Assembly (NCBI RefSeq): GCF_051628905.1
Contig: NZ_CP157575.1
Span: 248,001 to 312,000, forward strand
Direction: 5' to 3'
Length of the DNA stretch: 64,000 nucleotides
Source: Asaia sp037151935
GTDB lineage: Bacteria > Pseudomonadota > Alphaproteobacteria > Acetobacterales > Acetobacteraceae
A program made the translations under genes and the position numbers. This document shows, one piece after another, positions 17,979 through 26,314 of the stretch. The first letter of the stretch is position 1; each line of letters begins with the position of its first letter. Below the pieces are notes generated by a model. That model worked only from the letters and a program-made list of their open reading frames with translations, searched no databases and was not told where the DNA came from.

Positions 17979-18818
17979 TCATCGCACGACGTATTGCTTC
18001 TGTTCACCTAACCCTTCGATACCAAGTTCAACAACATCTCCAAGTCTAAGATAAACCGGCTTGGGTTTCATCCCCATACCTACTCCAGGTGGGGTACCGG
18101 AGGCGATGATATCGCCCGGGAGCAAAGTCATATAGCGACTGACATAGGCCACTATTTGCGCCACAGAGAAAATCATTGCGCGGGTATTCCCTGTTTGCAT
18201 CCGACGCCCGTTTACGTCCAGCCAGATATCCAGATCCTGAGGTCTAGGTACGTCCTCTTTCGTGACCAGCCATGGGCCGAGTGGCCCGAATGTGTCGCAG
18301 CCCTTTCCTTTGTCCCATTGGCTGGATTGCATTTGGAAAGCACGCTCGGAAACGTCATTGGCGATGCAGTAGCCGGCGACATAGCACAGTGCCTCGTCCT
18401 CCGTCACATTTCGCGCGCGCGTACCGACTATGATGGCGAGTTCGGCTTCCCAGTCGAGTTTTGTGGCGCCTTCGGGCATTATGATCGGATCATTGGGTCC
18501 AGACAACGCAGTAATCGCCTTGAGAAATATGATTGGTTCTGCAGGAAAAGGAAGACCCGCCTCTTCCGCATGATCGCGATAATTAAGTCCAATGCAGATA
18601 TATTTTCCGACTCCTGAGAGTGGAACACCCAGGCGGGGATTAGACTCAACCAACGGTAAGCTTGACGGACTGATGGCAGCCAATTCGGCTAGCCGCCCAG
18701 GGGCTAATACGGACGGCGAGACGTCCTTGATAACGCTGGTCAAGCTTCGCAATAGGCCAGCTTGATCGACTAAGCCCGGTAATTCCTTTCCCGGCTCTCC
18801 GTAACGGCATAATTTCAT
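17979..18818 (-). CDS. Fumarylacetoacetate hydrolase family protein
   Basis: A 279-residue FAH-family enzyme with N-terminal beta domain and catalytic C-domain from about residue 70 (Y-I-C-I-G-L-N-Y-R-D-H-A-E-E). The acidic metal ligands are visible in the D-W-E-A-E-L-A segment and the following D-V-S-E-R-A-F. The G-T-P-P-G-V-G-M-G-M loop is typical of the hydroxyhepta-dienedioate isomerase/ureidoglycolate lyase-like branch, which hydrolyses or isomerises 2-oxo or acylpyruvate compounds. GAGGA precedes the ATG. It is the last gene of the efflux operon read from 24120, separated by about 140 bp from the pirin-like gene, which suggests catabolism linked to export. Confidence 0.85.
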   Translation of the reverse strand: MKLCRYGEPGKELPGLVDQAGLLRSLTSVIKDVSPSVLAPGRLAELAAISPSSLPLVESNPRLGVPLSGVGKYICIGLNYRDHAEEAGLPFPAEPIIFLKAITALSGPNDPIIMPEGATKLDWEAELAIIVGTRARNVTEDEALCYVAGYCIANDVSERAFQMQSSQWDKGKGCDTFGPLGPWLVTKEDVPRPQDLDIWLDVNGRRMQTGNTRAMIFSVAQIVAYVSRYMTLLPGDIIASGTPPGVGMGMKPKPVYLRLGDVVELGIEGLGEQKQYVVR

Positions 18819-18960
18819 ATCTGAATCCTCGCCCTTCTGGGGTAATCACAAATGATCGAGACGGACGCTTCGAATGTGTAAGCGATCCTCGTCGTGTATC
18901 CCGCAATTGCTTTAGCGTACCCTAGGTCCGCTTCGTGCCCATGTATCTTCGCCCGACCCA

Positions 18961-19560
18961 TTATACCGGACGCGTAGGTGTACTGATTCGTATAGGTCGG
19001 GATAGCGGCCTGTCTGTCCGCGGGTAGAGAGGGGCAAGACAGGGGGGCCTTATCGTGAGGGACAGTGAGTCACCTCGTTGTCCCGCCTTTAATTCCTCTG
19101 GATCATCACCCAAAAAGCCGCTAGCGCGCAGAACGGTGTGTTGCCAGGAGCGACTTTCGACGTGACGCGAGCCGACATCAGACATGCCGCCTTCGTCTTC
19201 GGACATCAGCCTAAGCGACAACAGCACATCTGTGCTACCTTTGGCTGCCCACATCGCCAAGATTATGTCTGCACCAGCGCTAAGCACCTGGCAGTTGCCG
19301 GGCCTCAGACAGGCGCTGTCCACACCATTTGTCGTCCTTATAACCGTATCATCGAGTACGAAAGTTCCAATGTCGACAGCAGTTTCGCGTCCCGGCCTAA
19401 AGGCCGCGTCGGTCCTCAGTTTGATCGGTTCAGTCACACCTATTCGCCCCCAGTGCCTGAGTGCATGGTCGCTACAGTTCCCAAACGAAAAATGACCGCC
19501 AACTGTGATATCTTGCTTGACCATTTGAGCTAGTTCGCAAGGGTGTCGTACCGTGATCAT
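18961..19560 (-). CDS. Divergent pirin-like protein without metal-site motif
   Basis: A 199-residue protein. The start M-I-T-V-R, then H-F-S-F-G, a cupin strand ending V-L-D-D-T-V, L-R-P-G-N-C-Q-V-L-S-A-G and W match the N-terminal cupin of pirin/YhaK proteins. The usual metal-binding H-P-H-R is R-P-G-R here, and the second cupin is reduced. Its ATG overlaps the stop of the NodT-type gene (ATGA), indicating translational coupling. Pirins are Fe-dependent quercetinases or regulators; with ligands missing, catalysis is doubtful. The family call is mine by eye. Confidence 0.5.
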   Translation of the reverse strand: MITVRHPCELAQMVKQDITVGGHFSFGNCSDHALRHWGRIGVTEPIKLRTDAAFRPGRETAVDIGTFVLDDTVIRTTNGVDSACLRPGNCQVLSAGADIILAMWAAKGSTDVLLSLRLMSEDEGGMSDVGSRHVESRSWQHTVLRASGFLGDDPEELKAGQRGDSLSLTIRPPCLAPLYPRTDRPLSRPIRISTPTRPV

Positions 19561-21122
19561 CCCTCCCGCCTTTTATCGCCGGCTGATTTTAGAACCGCCT
19601 GCTGCGTCGTAGCGACAGGATACTGTGTCTCCCAGCCTCCACCGAGTGCGCGGTAGAGACGTGCCACAGAAACCGAAACCGTCGTTGTCGATTGCACAAG
19701 CTGACTCTGGCTTGTCAAAAGCGCGTTCTGTAGCGTCAGCACATTCAGAAAGTCTGACGCCCCATGCACATATTGCAACTGGGCGAGACGCACGGCCATT
19801 TCGTTCTGGGCCACGGTCTCCCTCAGGCGGTCACGCTGCTGCTGGGCGGCCGAGAAGTCAGCCATGGCATCGTCGATTTCCTGCCATGCCTTGAGGATGG
19901 TGCGCTGGAGGGTTATCGCCGCTTCCCTCTGCTGCGCACGGCGCAGGCGCAACTGCCCCGTCAGGCGGCCGCCTTCGAACAGCGGCAGCGTCATGGTCGG
20001 GCCGAAACCATATTGCCGCGATGCCCAGGAGCCGAGCCCGCTGAACTGCAGCGCCTGCACGTCCAGACTGCCGGAGAGGGTGATGCGCGGAAAGAAATCC
20101 GCCACAGCTACGCCGATGCTGGCGGTGGCAACATGCAACTGTTCCTCAGCCATGCGAATATCGGGCCGACGCTCCGCCAGTCGTGACGGCAGGCCGACGG
20201 GCACCGTATCGGGTACCGGCGGGATCGGGGCCAGCGTGCCGAGCTGCGCTTGGAGTGCACCCGGCTCGCGCGCGACGAGGAAGCTCAGCGCGTTGATCAG
20301 ATGCACTTCCTGGCTGCGCAGGATCGGCAAGCGCGACTGGAATTCGCTGAACTGACCACGCGAATCAGCTACGTCGAGCTGCGTAGACGCGCCTTGCGTG
20401 AAGCGCATCGTCGTCAAATCGACACTATGGCGTGCTGTATCGATATTGCGCTCGACGATTGCGATCTGCGCCTGCACACCACGCAGATCGAGATAATCCT
20501 GCGCGGTCTCAGCCATTAGCGAGACCAACACGTCGCGCTGCATGTCCTGCGTCGCCTTGACCGCCGCGGTGGCCGCCTCGACCTGGCGGCGGACATGACC
20601 CCAGAGATCGACTTCCCAGGACGCGCTCATGCCGTATTGGGGTAAGTTGAAGGAAGGATTGCCGACTGTGCCCGGCACGGCCACGGGACCGAAGCCCTGC
20701 GCGCCACTGGCAACATCACCCGCGCCCGCGCGCTCCAGCGTGCCGAGCAGGCCAAGAATACCGTTGGTGCTGGCGCGCTCGCGGGCGTAGGAGGCGTTCC
20801 CCTCCACATGCGGGAACTGTGCCGCACTTGCGATCCGCCGCTCTGCGACGCTCTCCGCAAGGCGATAGGAGCTTGCCCGGAGATCCAGATTGGCGTACGC
20901 GACCTGCTGTTCCAGAGCGGTCAGCACCGGATCGCGATAGATCGTCCACCATTGCGGATCGGCGGGACTTTCCTCGGGTCGGCTTTCAGCATCGGTCATG
21001 CTGCGATGCCAGTGCGGCCCGCTTGCGATATCGGGCTTGTTATAGTCGGGCCCGACCGTGCAGGCGCCGAGTAGGAGCATGCTCGCCAGGGAGAGCGTGC
21101 GTTGGCTGAGGCGTATAGTCAT
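19557..21122 (-). CDS. NodT-type outer membrane efflux lipoprotein
   Basis: A 521-residue TolC/NodT-family channel. The signal peptide ends in a lipobox L-L-G-A-C (Cys21) followed by T-V-G-P-D-Y, the family hallmark. Two coiled-coil OEP repeats follow (about 60-260 and 275-480), with the P-S-R-L-A-E-R-R-P-D-I motif at about 310. It would form the outer membrane duct for the EmrA/EmrB-like pump. It lies 10 bp downstream of the membrane fusion gene and overlaps the pirin-like gene start. Confidence 0.9.
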   Translation of the reverse strand: MTIRLSQRTLSLASMLLLGACTVGPDYNKPDIASGPHWHRSMTDAESRPEESPADPQWWTIYRDPVLTALEQQVAYANLDLRASSYRLAESVAERRIASAAQFPHVEGNASYARERASTNGILGLLGTLERAGAGDVASGAQGFGPVAVPGTVGNPSFNLPQYGMSASWEVDLWGHVRRQVEAATAAVKATQDMQRDVLVSLMAETAQDYLDLRGVQAQIAIVERNIDTARHSVDLTTMRFTQGASTQLDVADSRGQFSEFQSRLPILRSQEVHLINALSFLVAREPGALQAQLGTLAPIPPVPDTVPVGLPSRLAERRPDIRMAEEQLHVATASIGVAVADFFPRITLSGSLDVQALQFSGLGSWASRQYGFGPTMTLPLFEGGRLTGQLRLRRAQQREAAITLQRTILKAWQEIDDAMADFSAAQQQRDRLRETVAQNEMAVRLAQLQYVHGASDFLNVLTLQNALLTSQSQLVQSTTTVSVSVARLYRALGGGWETQYPVATTQQAVLKSAGDKRREG

Positions 21123-21132
21123 GATCCTTTCC

Positions 21133-22209
21133 TCACCGCCACAAATAACGGGGATCGTTCGCCCTTACGCCCTCGGGATGCGATGCCGTGTCGATCCGGA
21201 CTTCGACCGACATCCCGACCCTGACCCGCGCCGCCAGAGCCTGGCCGGGATCGAGGACGATGCGCACCGGGAGGCGCTGAACCACCTTGGTGAAGTTGCC
21301 GGTGGCGTTGTCGGGCTGGATAGGCGCGAAGGCAACGCCGGTCGCCGGCGGGATGCTGTCGACATGGGCATGGAGAGGCTGACCTGGGAATGTATCGACC
21401 CAGACCGTCGCTTTCTGCCCCGGCACGACATGCGTGAGCTGCGTCTCCTGGAAATGGGCGACCACAAAGGCGTCCTGGACCGGGGTAACGGCTAACAGTG
21501 CGCTGCCGGGATTGACGTAATTGCCCACGCGCACGCCGCGCGCGCCGACCACCCCGTCCACTGGGGCTGGGATGGTACAATAAGATAGGTCCAGCGCCGC
21601 CCGCTGCTGCTCGCCCTCGGCGCGGGTCAAATTCCCTTTGGCACGCTCGATCTGGGCTGCGAGCACGTCCTTTTCCTGTATTGCGGCCAGTACGGCGGCC
21701 TCGTCTCGTGCTTTGGCGGCTATGGCCTGGCGGGTCTGTGCGGCCGTGTGCTGGCGCTGTTCGGTCGAGCCGGCGCCGCCTGCGGCCAGCATGCGGTAGC
21801 GCGCCTCGTCCTGCTGCGCGAAAGTAAGTGCGGCGTCGTCGGACCGTACTGCCGCGCGCGCAGAGGAGATCAGCGCGTCCTGCCGCGAAAATTCGGCCTG
21901 CAGGTTGACAATGTCCGCCCGCGCGGCGGCAACGTTACCCTGCGCTACCTTGAGTGCCGCACGATAGTCGTCATCCTCGATATGGGACAGCACCTCCCCC
22001 TTGCGGACACGTTCGTTGTCCTGCGCCATTACGGCATCGATACGCCCGCCGACCTTTGGGGCGACCACCGATGAATAGGCTGACACGTAAGCGTCGTTGG
22101 TCTCAACGTTGACGCCGTCTCCGAGCACGAGCCGATCGCCGCCCCAGGCTGCCGCTCCCAACATCACGACGCCAGCCGCCAGCAGCATGACCTTCTTTGT
22201 TGCGTTCAT
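21133..22209 (-). CDS. EmrA/HlyD-type membrane fusion protein
   Basis: A 358-residue periplasmic adaptor. One N-terminal membrane helix (KVMLLAAGVVMLGAAAWG), a biotinyl-lipoyl half (V-V-A-P-K-V-G-G-R-I-D-A-V), a long coiled-coil hairpin (about 90-190), a second lipoyl half with T-I-P-A-P-V-D-G-V-V-G, and a barrel domain. I start at ATG 22209 because AGGGAG lies 6 nt upstream. It would link the MFS pump to the NodT-type channel. Same operon and orientation as both. Confidence 0.9.
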   Translation of the reverse strand: MNATKKVMLLAAGVVMLGAAAWGGDRLVLGDGVNVETNDAYVSAYSSVVAPKVGGRIDAVMAQDNERVRKGEVLSHIEDDDYRAALKVAQGNVAAARADIVNLQAEFSRQDALISSARAAVRSDDAALTFAQQDEARYRMLAAGGAGSTEQRQHTAAQTRQAIAAKARDEAAVLAAIQEKDVLAAQIERAKGNLTRAEGEQQRAALDLSYCTIPAPVDGVVGARGVRVGNYVNPGSALLAVTPVQDAFVVAHFQETQLTHVVPGQKATVWVDTFPGQPLHAHVDSIPPATGVAFAPIQPDNATGNFTKVVQRLPVRIVLDPGQALAARVRVGMSVEVRIDTASHPEGVRANDPRYLWR

Positions 22210-22267
22210 GAATACTCCCTCTGGCGGCCGCAACGGCCGCATTGTCTGTCATGGATGTGCGGAACCG

Positions 22268-22429
22268 TCAGGTCAGCTTCAGGTAAATTGTCACGACAAG
22301 AGCGACGAAGTATCCCTCGATCCGGTCACGCAGCGTCCATCTAGGAGCTGTCGATTTGCCTGACTGATCCGATGATAGGATGTGGGGATGGCGCAGTCGG
22401 CGCATATCTTGATACGAACGGGTCTTCAT
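22268..22429 (-). CDS. Small membrane ORF in efflux operon
   Basis: An unlisted 53-residue ORF lying in the about 250-bp gap between the pump and adaptor genes, same direction. A basic N-terminus (M-K-T-R-S-Y-Q-D-M-R-R-L-R) is followed by a C-terminal hydrophobic helix (G-Y-F-V-A-L-V-V-T-I-Y-L). Small membrane partners such as DUF1656/AaeX proteins occur in related aromatic-acid efflux operons, but this one is shorter and has only one helix. The ribosome binding site is weak. It may be real or chance. Confidence 0.35.
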   Translation of the reverse strand: MKTRSYQDMRRLRHPHILSSDQSGKSTAPRWTLRDRIEGYFVALVVTIYLKLT

Positions 22430-22461
22430 ATTAATCTCACATGACATACTCTCCGCGGCCG

Positions 22462-24120
22462 TCAGCGCGCGGGAGCGGTGGTGAAGGGCGCGCGGGGTGG
22501 ATAGACCCGTTGCGGCAGCATCAAATTAAGGGCGAACAAGACCGCGCAGACGCCGATCATGATCGTGTAGATGTCCGCACAGGCGAGAATGAGAGCCTGC
22601 TCCGATACCTCGCCGTGCAGCAGGACGATCATGTTCCAGTCTAGTCGGGCTGGATCGGCGATATGCGGCGCCAGAAGCGCATGCGCCGGGTCGCCCCAGG
22701 GCTGCAAACCGTTATGGTTGGTGCCATAAGTGTCGAGCAGCATGGTGGAATGGAATTGCTCACGCCGGCGCAGCAACGCGGAAATGACGGCCGCCGCAAT
22801 CGCGTTGGCCACTCCTTTGGTCATGTTGAACATGCCGGAGATGAACGGCCCGTCAGCCGGGCCCAACCCCATCGTTGCCAGCATCAGGATTGCGATGACC
22901 ATCATGGGCTCACTGGCCACCTGCAGGAGCTGCATGGCGTAGAAGTTCTCGCGGACCCAGTCGGCATCGATCCAGGTGCCCAGGAAATAAGACAGCCCTT
23001 GGATCGCAAGGCCCGCCATCAGCACATGACGGCAATCCACCCGGCGGATATTGCACAAGGCCGAGACCAGCGGCAGCGCCAGCACCTGCGGTACCGCCAG
23101 GATCAGCATGACCGGTGCGATCTGGATCGGGCGATAGCCGCGCACCTCTTCCAGATAGACTGTAGGAATTTCCGCTGTGACCGCGCCCAGCACCAGAACC
23201 GCCGCTAACGTCAGCAACGCATCTGTCACGTTGCGCTGCTTAAGCAACTGTATTCGGAAGAACGGCACTGGATGGAACCATTCATTGACGGCGAAGAGAA
23301 CGAAAAGAAATCCGCCGCCAAAGAACAGATGAGTGATCAACGGCGAGCGAAACCAATCCAGCCGGTCCCCCTGCTCCAGCGCAATCACCAGCATGCAGAT
23401 TGAAGGCAAGCCGGTCAGGAGGCCACGCCAGTCGAACTGACGGAAACGCTCCAGCCGGATCGGGTCCTGCGGCAGGCCCCATGCCACGCATATTATGGAA
23501 ACGAGACATAGCGGCACGATCTGCCAGAACAGGAACGGCCAGCCGACATACTCGAACCAGAATCCCGCTAGCGGCGTCCCCCCAATATTGGGCCCAAAGG
23601 TCGCCGTAAGGGCATAGGCGCCCAGGCCATAGATCTTGATGTTGGGCGGCAGGAAGCGGAGTGCGACCGTCATGAGCATTGGCGGCAGACAGCCGCAGGC
23701 CATCCCCTGCACGCAGCGCAGCAGCAAAAGCGATGTCAGGTTGGGCATGAAAGGGGCGATCATGCCGAGCGCGCCGACTAGTCCCGTCATCGCGATGGTC
23801 AGGCGGCGGATGGAGAACGTGACCGAGCACCACGGCGCGAATGCCATAGCGGCAATGTTGAACGCCTCGAACAGGGCCGTGAACCAGGTTCCCTCGTCGT
23901 GCCCCAGATGAAACGCGCCTCTTATATCAGCGAGCCCCGCCTCTGTTGTATGCTCGTTTAAGCCCGCCAGCAGGACCGCCAGCAGCACGCCCGCCAGCCC
24001 CGTGGCCAGGCGCGGGCCGAACACCGCAGCCTTGAGTGGCGCTTCGGGACGGATCGGTATACGGATCAATTCCGTGGCGCCGCCGGCTAGCGACCATGTC
24101 ATATTATCTGCCTGGTTCAT
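22462..24120 (-). CDS. EmrB/QacA (DHA2) MFS efflux transporter
   Basis: A 552-residue MFS protein with about 14 predicted hydrophobic helices, as in the drug:H+ antiporter-2 family. Features include G-L-A-D-I-R-G-A-F near residue 60, the L-L-R-C-V-Q-G-M-A-C-G motif in TM4 and G-P-N-I-G-G-T-P-L-A-G-F in TM5 (motif C region). It would pump an amphipathic drug or organic acid through EmrA and NodT. First gene of an operon ending with pirin-like and FAH genes. A lysR is divergent from it. Confidence 0.9.
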   Translation of the reverse strand: MNQADNMTWSLAGGATELIRIPIRPEAPLKAAVFGPRLATGLAGVLLAVLLAGLNEHTTEAGLADIRGAFHLGHDEGTWFTALFEAFNIAAMAFAPWCSVTFSIRRLTIAMTGLVGALGMIAPFMPNLTSLLLLRCVQGMACGCLPPMLMTVALRFLPPNIKIYGLGAYALTATFGPNIGGTPLAGFWFEYVGWPFLFWQIVPLCLVSIICVAWGLPQDPIRLERFRQFDWRGLLTGLPSICMLVIALEQGDRLDWFRSPLITHLFFGGGFLFVLFAVNEWFHPVPFFRIQLLKQRNVTDALLTLAAVLVLGAVTAEIPTVYLEEVRGYRPIQIAPVMLILAVPQVLALPLVSALCNIRRVDCRHVLMAGLAIQGLSYFLGTWIDADWVRENFYAMQLLQVASEPMMVIAILMLATMGLGPADGPFISGMFNMTKGVANAIAAAVISALLRRREQFHSTMLLDTYGTNHNGLQPWGDPAHALLAPHIADPARLDWNMIVLLHGEVSEQALILACADIYTIMIGVCAVLFALNLMLPQRVYPPRAPFTTAPAR

Positions 24121-24344
24121 GGGACACCTCGCCGCGGGATCATTGAAGAATGCTTTTGACTTTGGAGAAACATCCTATCTTTGTGAACGCTCAATTATGA
24201 AATCGTTTGTAAGCAAATATGGAATAAGGCAGTATCAGATTCCGATTGCGACAGGGCGAGGTGTCTGCCAGCTTGTCAGGAGACAGCGCAGCAAAGATAC
24301 GACGTAAATCATCCTATGATCGGTTCTTAAAGGGGGAATGCTCG

Positions 24345-25286
24345 ATGGGGAGCATAGCACGCGGGTACGACCTCAATCTCCTGCAAGCAATGAACGCTCT
24401 GGTCGAAGAAGCGAGCGTCACGGGTGCAGCCGAGAGATTACAAGTAAGTGCCGCAACTATGAGCCGTACGTTGTCGCGTCTGCGCGAGACGTTTCACGAT
24501 GCCATTCTGGTGCAGTCAGGTCGCAATATGGTGCCGACACCACGTGCCCTGCAGATGCAGCCACGAGTCAATCAGATTCTTGCTGCCATCGGTGATCTCT
24601 ATCACCCGCGCCGTGAACTTGATTTCACGGGCCTAGCGCCAACTTTCCGTATCCGGGCTGCCGACGTGGTGATCGGCCCATATGCCGAAGCACTCCTTCG
24701 TGCTTTGCGCGCCGATTGTCCCGATGCCACGTTGATCTTCACCGCAGAACCGAACAGTGACGACTGTGACTTTTTGCGCCAGGGTGGGATAGATCTCTAC
24801 ATTGGGGCTACGGCGTTCCTGCGGCCTGAAATAATGCGTCAAACCCTGTTCGAGAGTCGTTTTCGTGGCGTAGTGAGGGCCGGTCATCCTCTTCTGTTGG
24901 GCGACATCACACCGCAGTCTCTAGTAATCTACGATCATGTCGCCGTCTCTCGCCGAGGTCGAAGGCGAGGACCAATCGATGAGGTATTGGCCGATCAATA
25001 TGGCCTTACCCGCAACGTCGCTCTTTTACTCACGTCCTTTTACGCCGCGCTTCAAGGTCTATCGCAGACAGATTTTGTTCTTGCGGTGCCCGATATCGTC
25101 TTAGATGCCTCGCCGCTCGAAAAGCTGGGCCTTTTCGCTTTCCAGATTCCGATAAATTTAAACCCCGTGGCAATCTTTCAGGCGTGGCACCCCAGGCATG
25201 AGAACGATCTGCTCCATCGGTGGCTGCGGCGCACTGTGATGCAGGTCATGTGTCGACGTCACGTTGCGCGAGGGTCAACGGTCTAG
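24345..25286 (+). CDS. LysR family regulator of efflux operon
   Basis: A 313-residue LysR protein of the NodD/LeuO-like branch (Y-D-L-N-L-L-Q-A-M-N-A-L-V-E-E-A-S-V-T-G-A-A-E-R-L HTH). I start at ATG 24345, after a G-rich ribosome binding site, since the first 33 codons of the open frame do not match the family. It diverges from the efflux operon across about 220 bp and probably activates it in response to the exported or degraded compound. It converges with the FadR-type gene 26 bp downstream. Confidence 0.85.
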   Translation: MGSIARGYDLNLLQAMNALVEEASVTGAAERLQVSAATMSRTLSRLRETFHDAILVQSGRNMVPTPRALQMQPRVNQILAAIGDLYHPRRELDFTGLAPTFRIRAADVVIGPYAEALLRALRADCPDATLIFTAEPNSDDCDFLRQGGIDLYIGATAFLRPEIMRQTLFESRFRGVVRAGHPLLLGDITPQSLVIYDHVAVSRRGRRRGPIDEVLADQYGLTRNVALLLTSFYAALQGLSQTDFVLAVPDIVLDASPLEKLGLFAFQIPINLNPVAIFQAWHPRHENDLLHRWLRRTVMQVMCRRHVARGSTV

Positions 25287-25312
25287 GGAATAAACACGCG
25301 AGCGGCACTGGT

Positions 25313-26086
25313 TCAACGCCCCGGCTTAGATATCCCAGATGAATTGCGCTTGGATATAAGTGTATCTGGGACTCTATGGTCAAGACTGAAGGCCTCTATC
25401 AGCGGATGAAGGATTGCAAGTGCAGCGTGTGCTGCCTCGCTGGGATCACCAGCTTTGATTGCGCGGTGCAGGTCTTCGTGAAGCGATAAGCTTGGCTCCG
25501 TAACACCGTGTTCGACCATCGCCGCGCGCGCAGCATCACGTGCTGTACCAAGAAAATACCGATAGAGCTCAATCAGGGCTCGATTTCGGCTGGCCTCTGC
25601 GATTGCGCAGTGGAAGGCCGAATCTCGCTCAAGAAACATGTCAACACTTTGGCCTTCAGTCCAGTGCCCCCGGGCAACGAGCCTTGACTTGATCCGTTTC
25701 AGGTCAGTTGTTGTGCGCCGAAGAGCCGCGAGTCGGGCGGCTTCCACTTCCAACATAGCCCGCAATTCAAAATGCTCACGCAGGCTCGACCGACGTAACG
25801 TCCGCATCATCACAGCAGGGTCATCTAGGGAACGCACATAGGTACCGTCCCCTTGCCGGACTTCAAGAATGCCTGCGTGAGATAGCACGCGAATAGCTTC
25901 GCGCACTGTATTGCGCCCAACCTGTAGTAGGTCGCTCAGCTCTCCTTCAGTGGGAATTCTCTCACCGAGTTGCCATATTCCTGAGGCTATACGTTGATTC
26001 AAGGCGTCAAGGGCGGAGTCCACGAGAGACTGACGTCGGGTCGAGGTGAGAATAGGCATATGCGGTGCTAGAAAAACCTCAGACAT
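25313..26086 (-). CDS. GntR/FadR-type regulator of the acyltransferase operon
   Basis: A 257-residue FadR-subfamily protein with a winged helix (L-L-Q-V-G-R-N-T-V-R-E-A-I-R-V-L-S-H-A-G) and an FCD domain. ATG 26086 is preceded by GGAAAG. It shares about half its residues by eye with the regulator at 9269-9982. It is the last gene of a four-gene minus-strand set and is the obvious regulator of the unknown operon upstream. FCD domains commonly sense carboxylates or sugar acids. Confidence 0.85.
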   Translation of the reverse strand: MSEVFLAPHMPILTSTRRQSLVDSALDALNQRIASGIWQLGERIPTEGELSDLLQVGRNTVREAIRVLSHAGILEVRQGDGTYVRSLDDPAVMMRTLRRSSLREHFELRAMLEVEAARLAALRRTTTDLKRIKSRLVARGHWTEGQSVDMFLERDSAFHCAIAEASRNRALIELYRYFLGTARDAARAAMVEHGVTEPSLSLHEDLHRAIKAGDPSEAAHAALAILHPLIEAFSLDHRVPDTLISKRNSSGISKPGR

Positions 26087-26314
26087 TATCTTTCCAATCT
26101 TTCGGCGGATATTGTCCGCCGAAGGTACTAGTTTATAAAATAGACAATCATGCGCGCCCTCTGCCAGACGCAGACGATTTTCGACAGAGGCCGCAAGCGC
26201 TCGCTCCGTCTGAAGCTCCCAGTTCGAAAAGATCTCGTTCTGAGATTGCATTTAGGCAATCGTGCTGCCTACTAAATCATAGGACCTATTGCGACACATT
26301 GAGGGCGAGATGAG

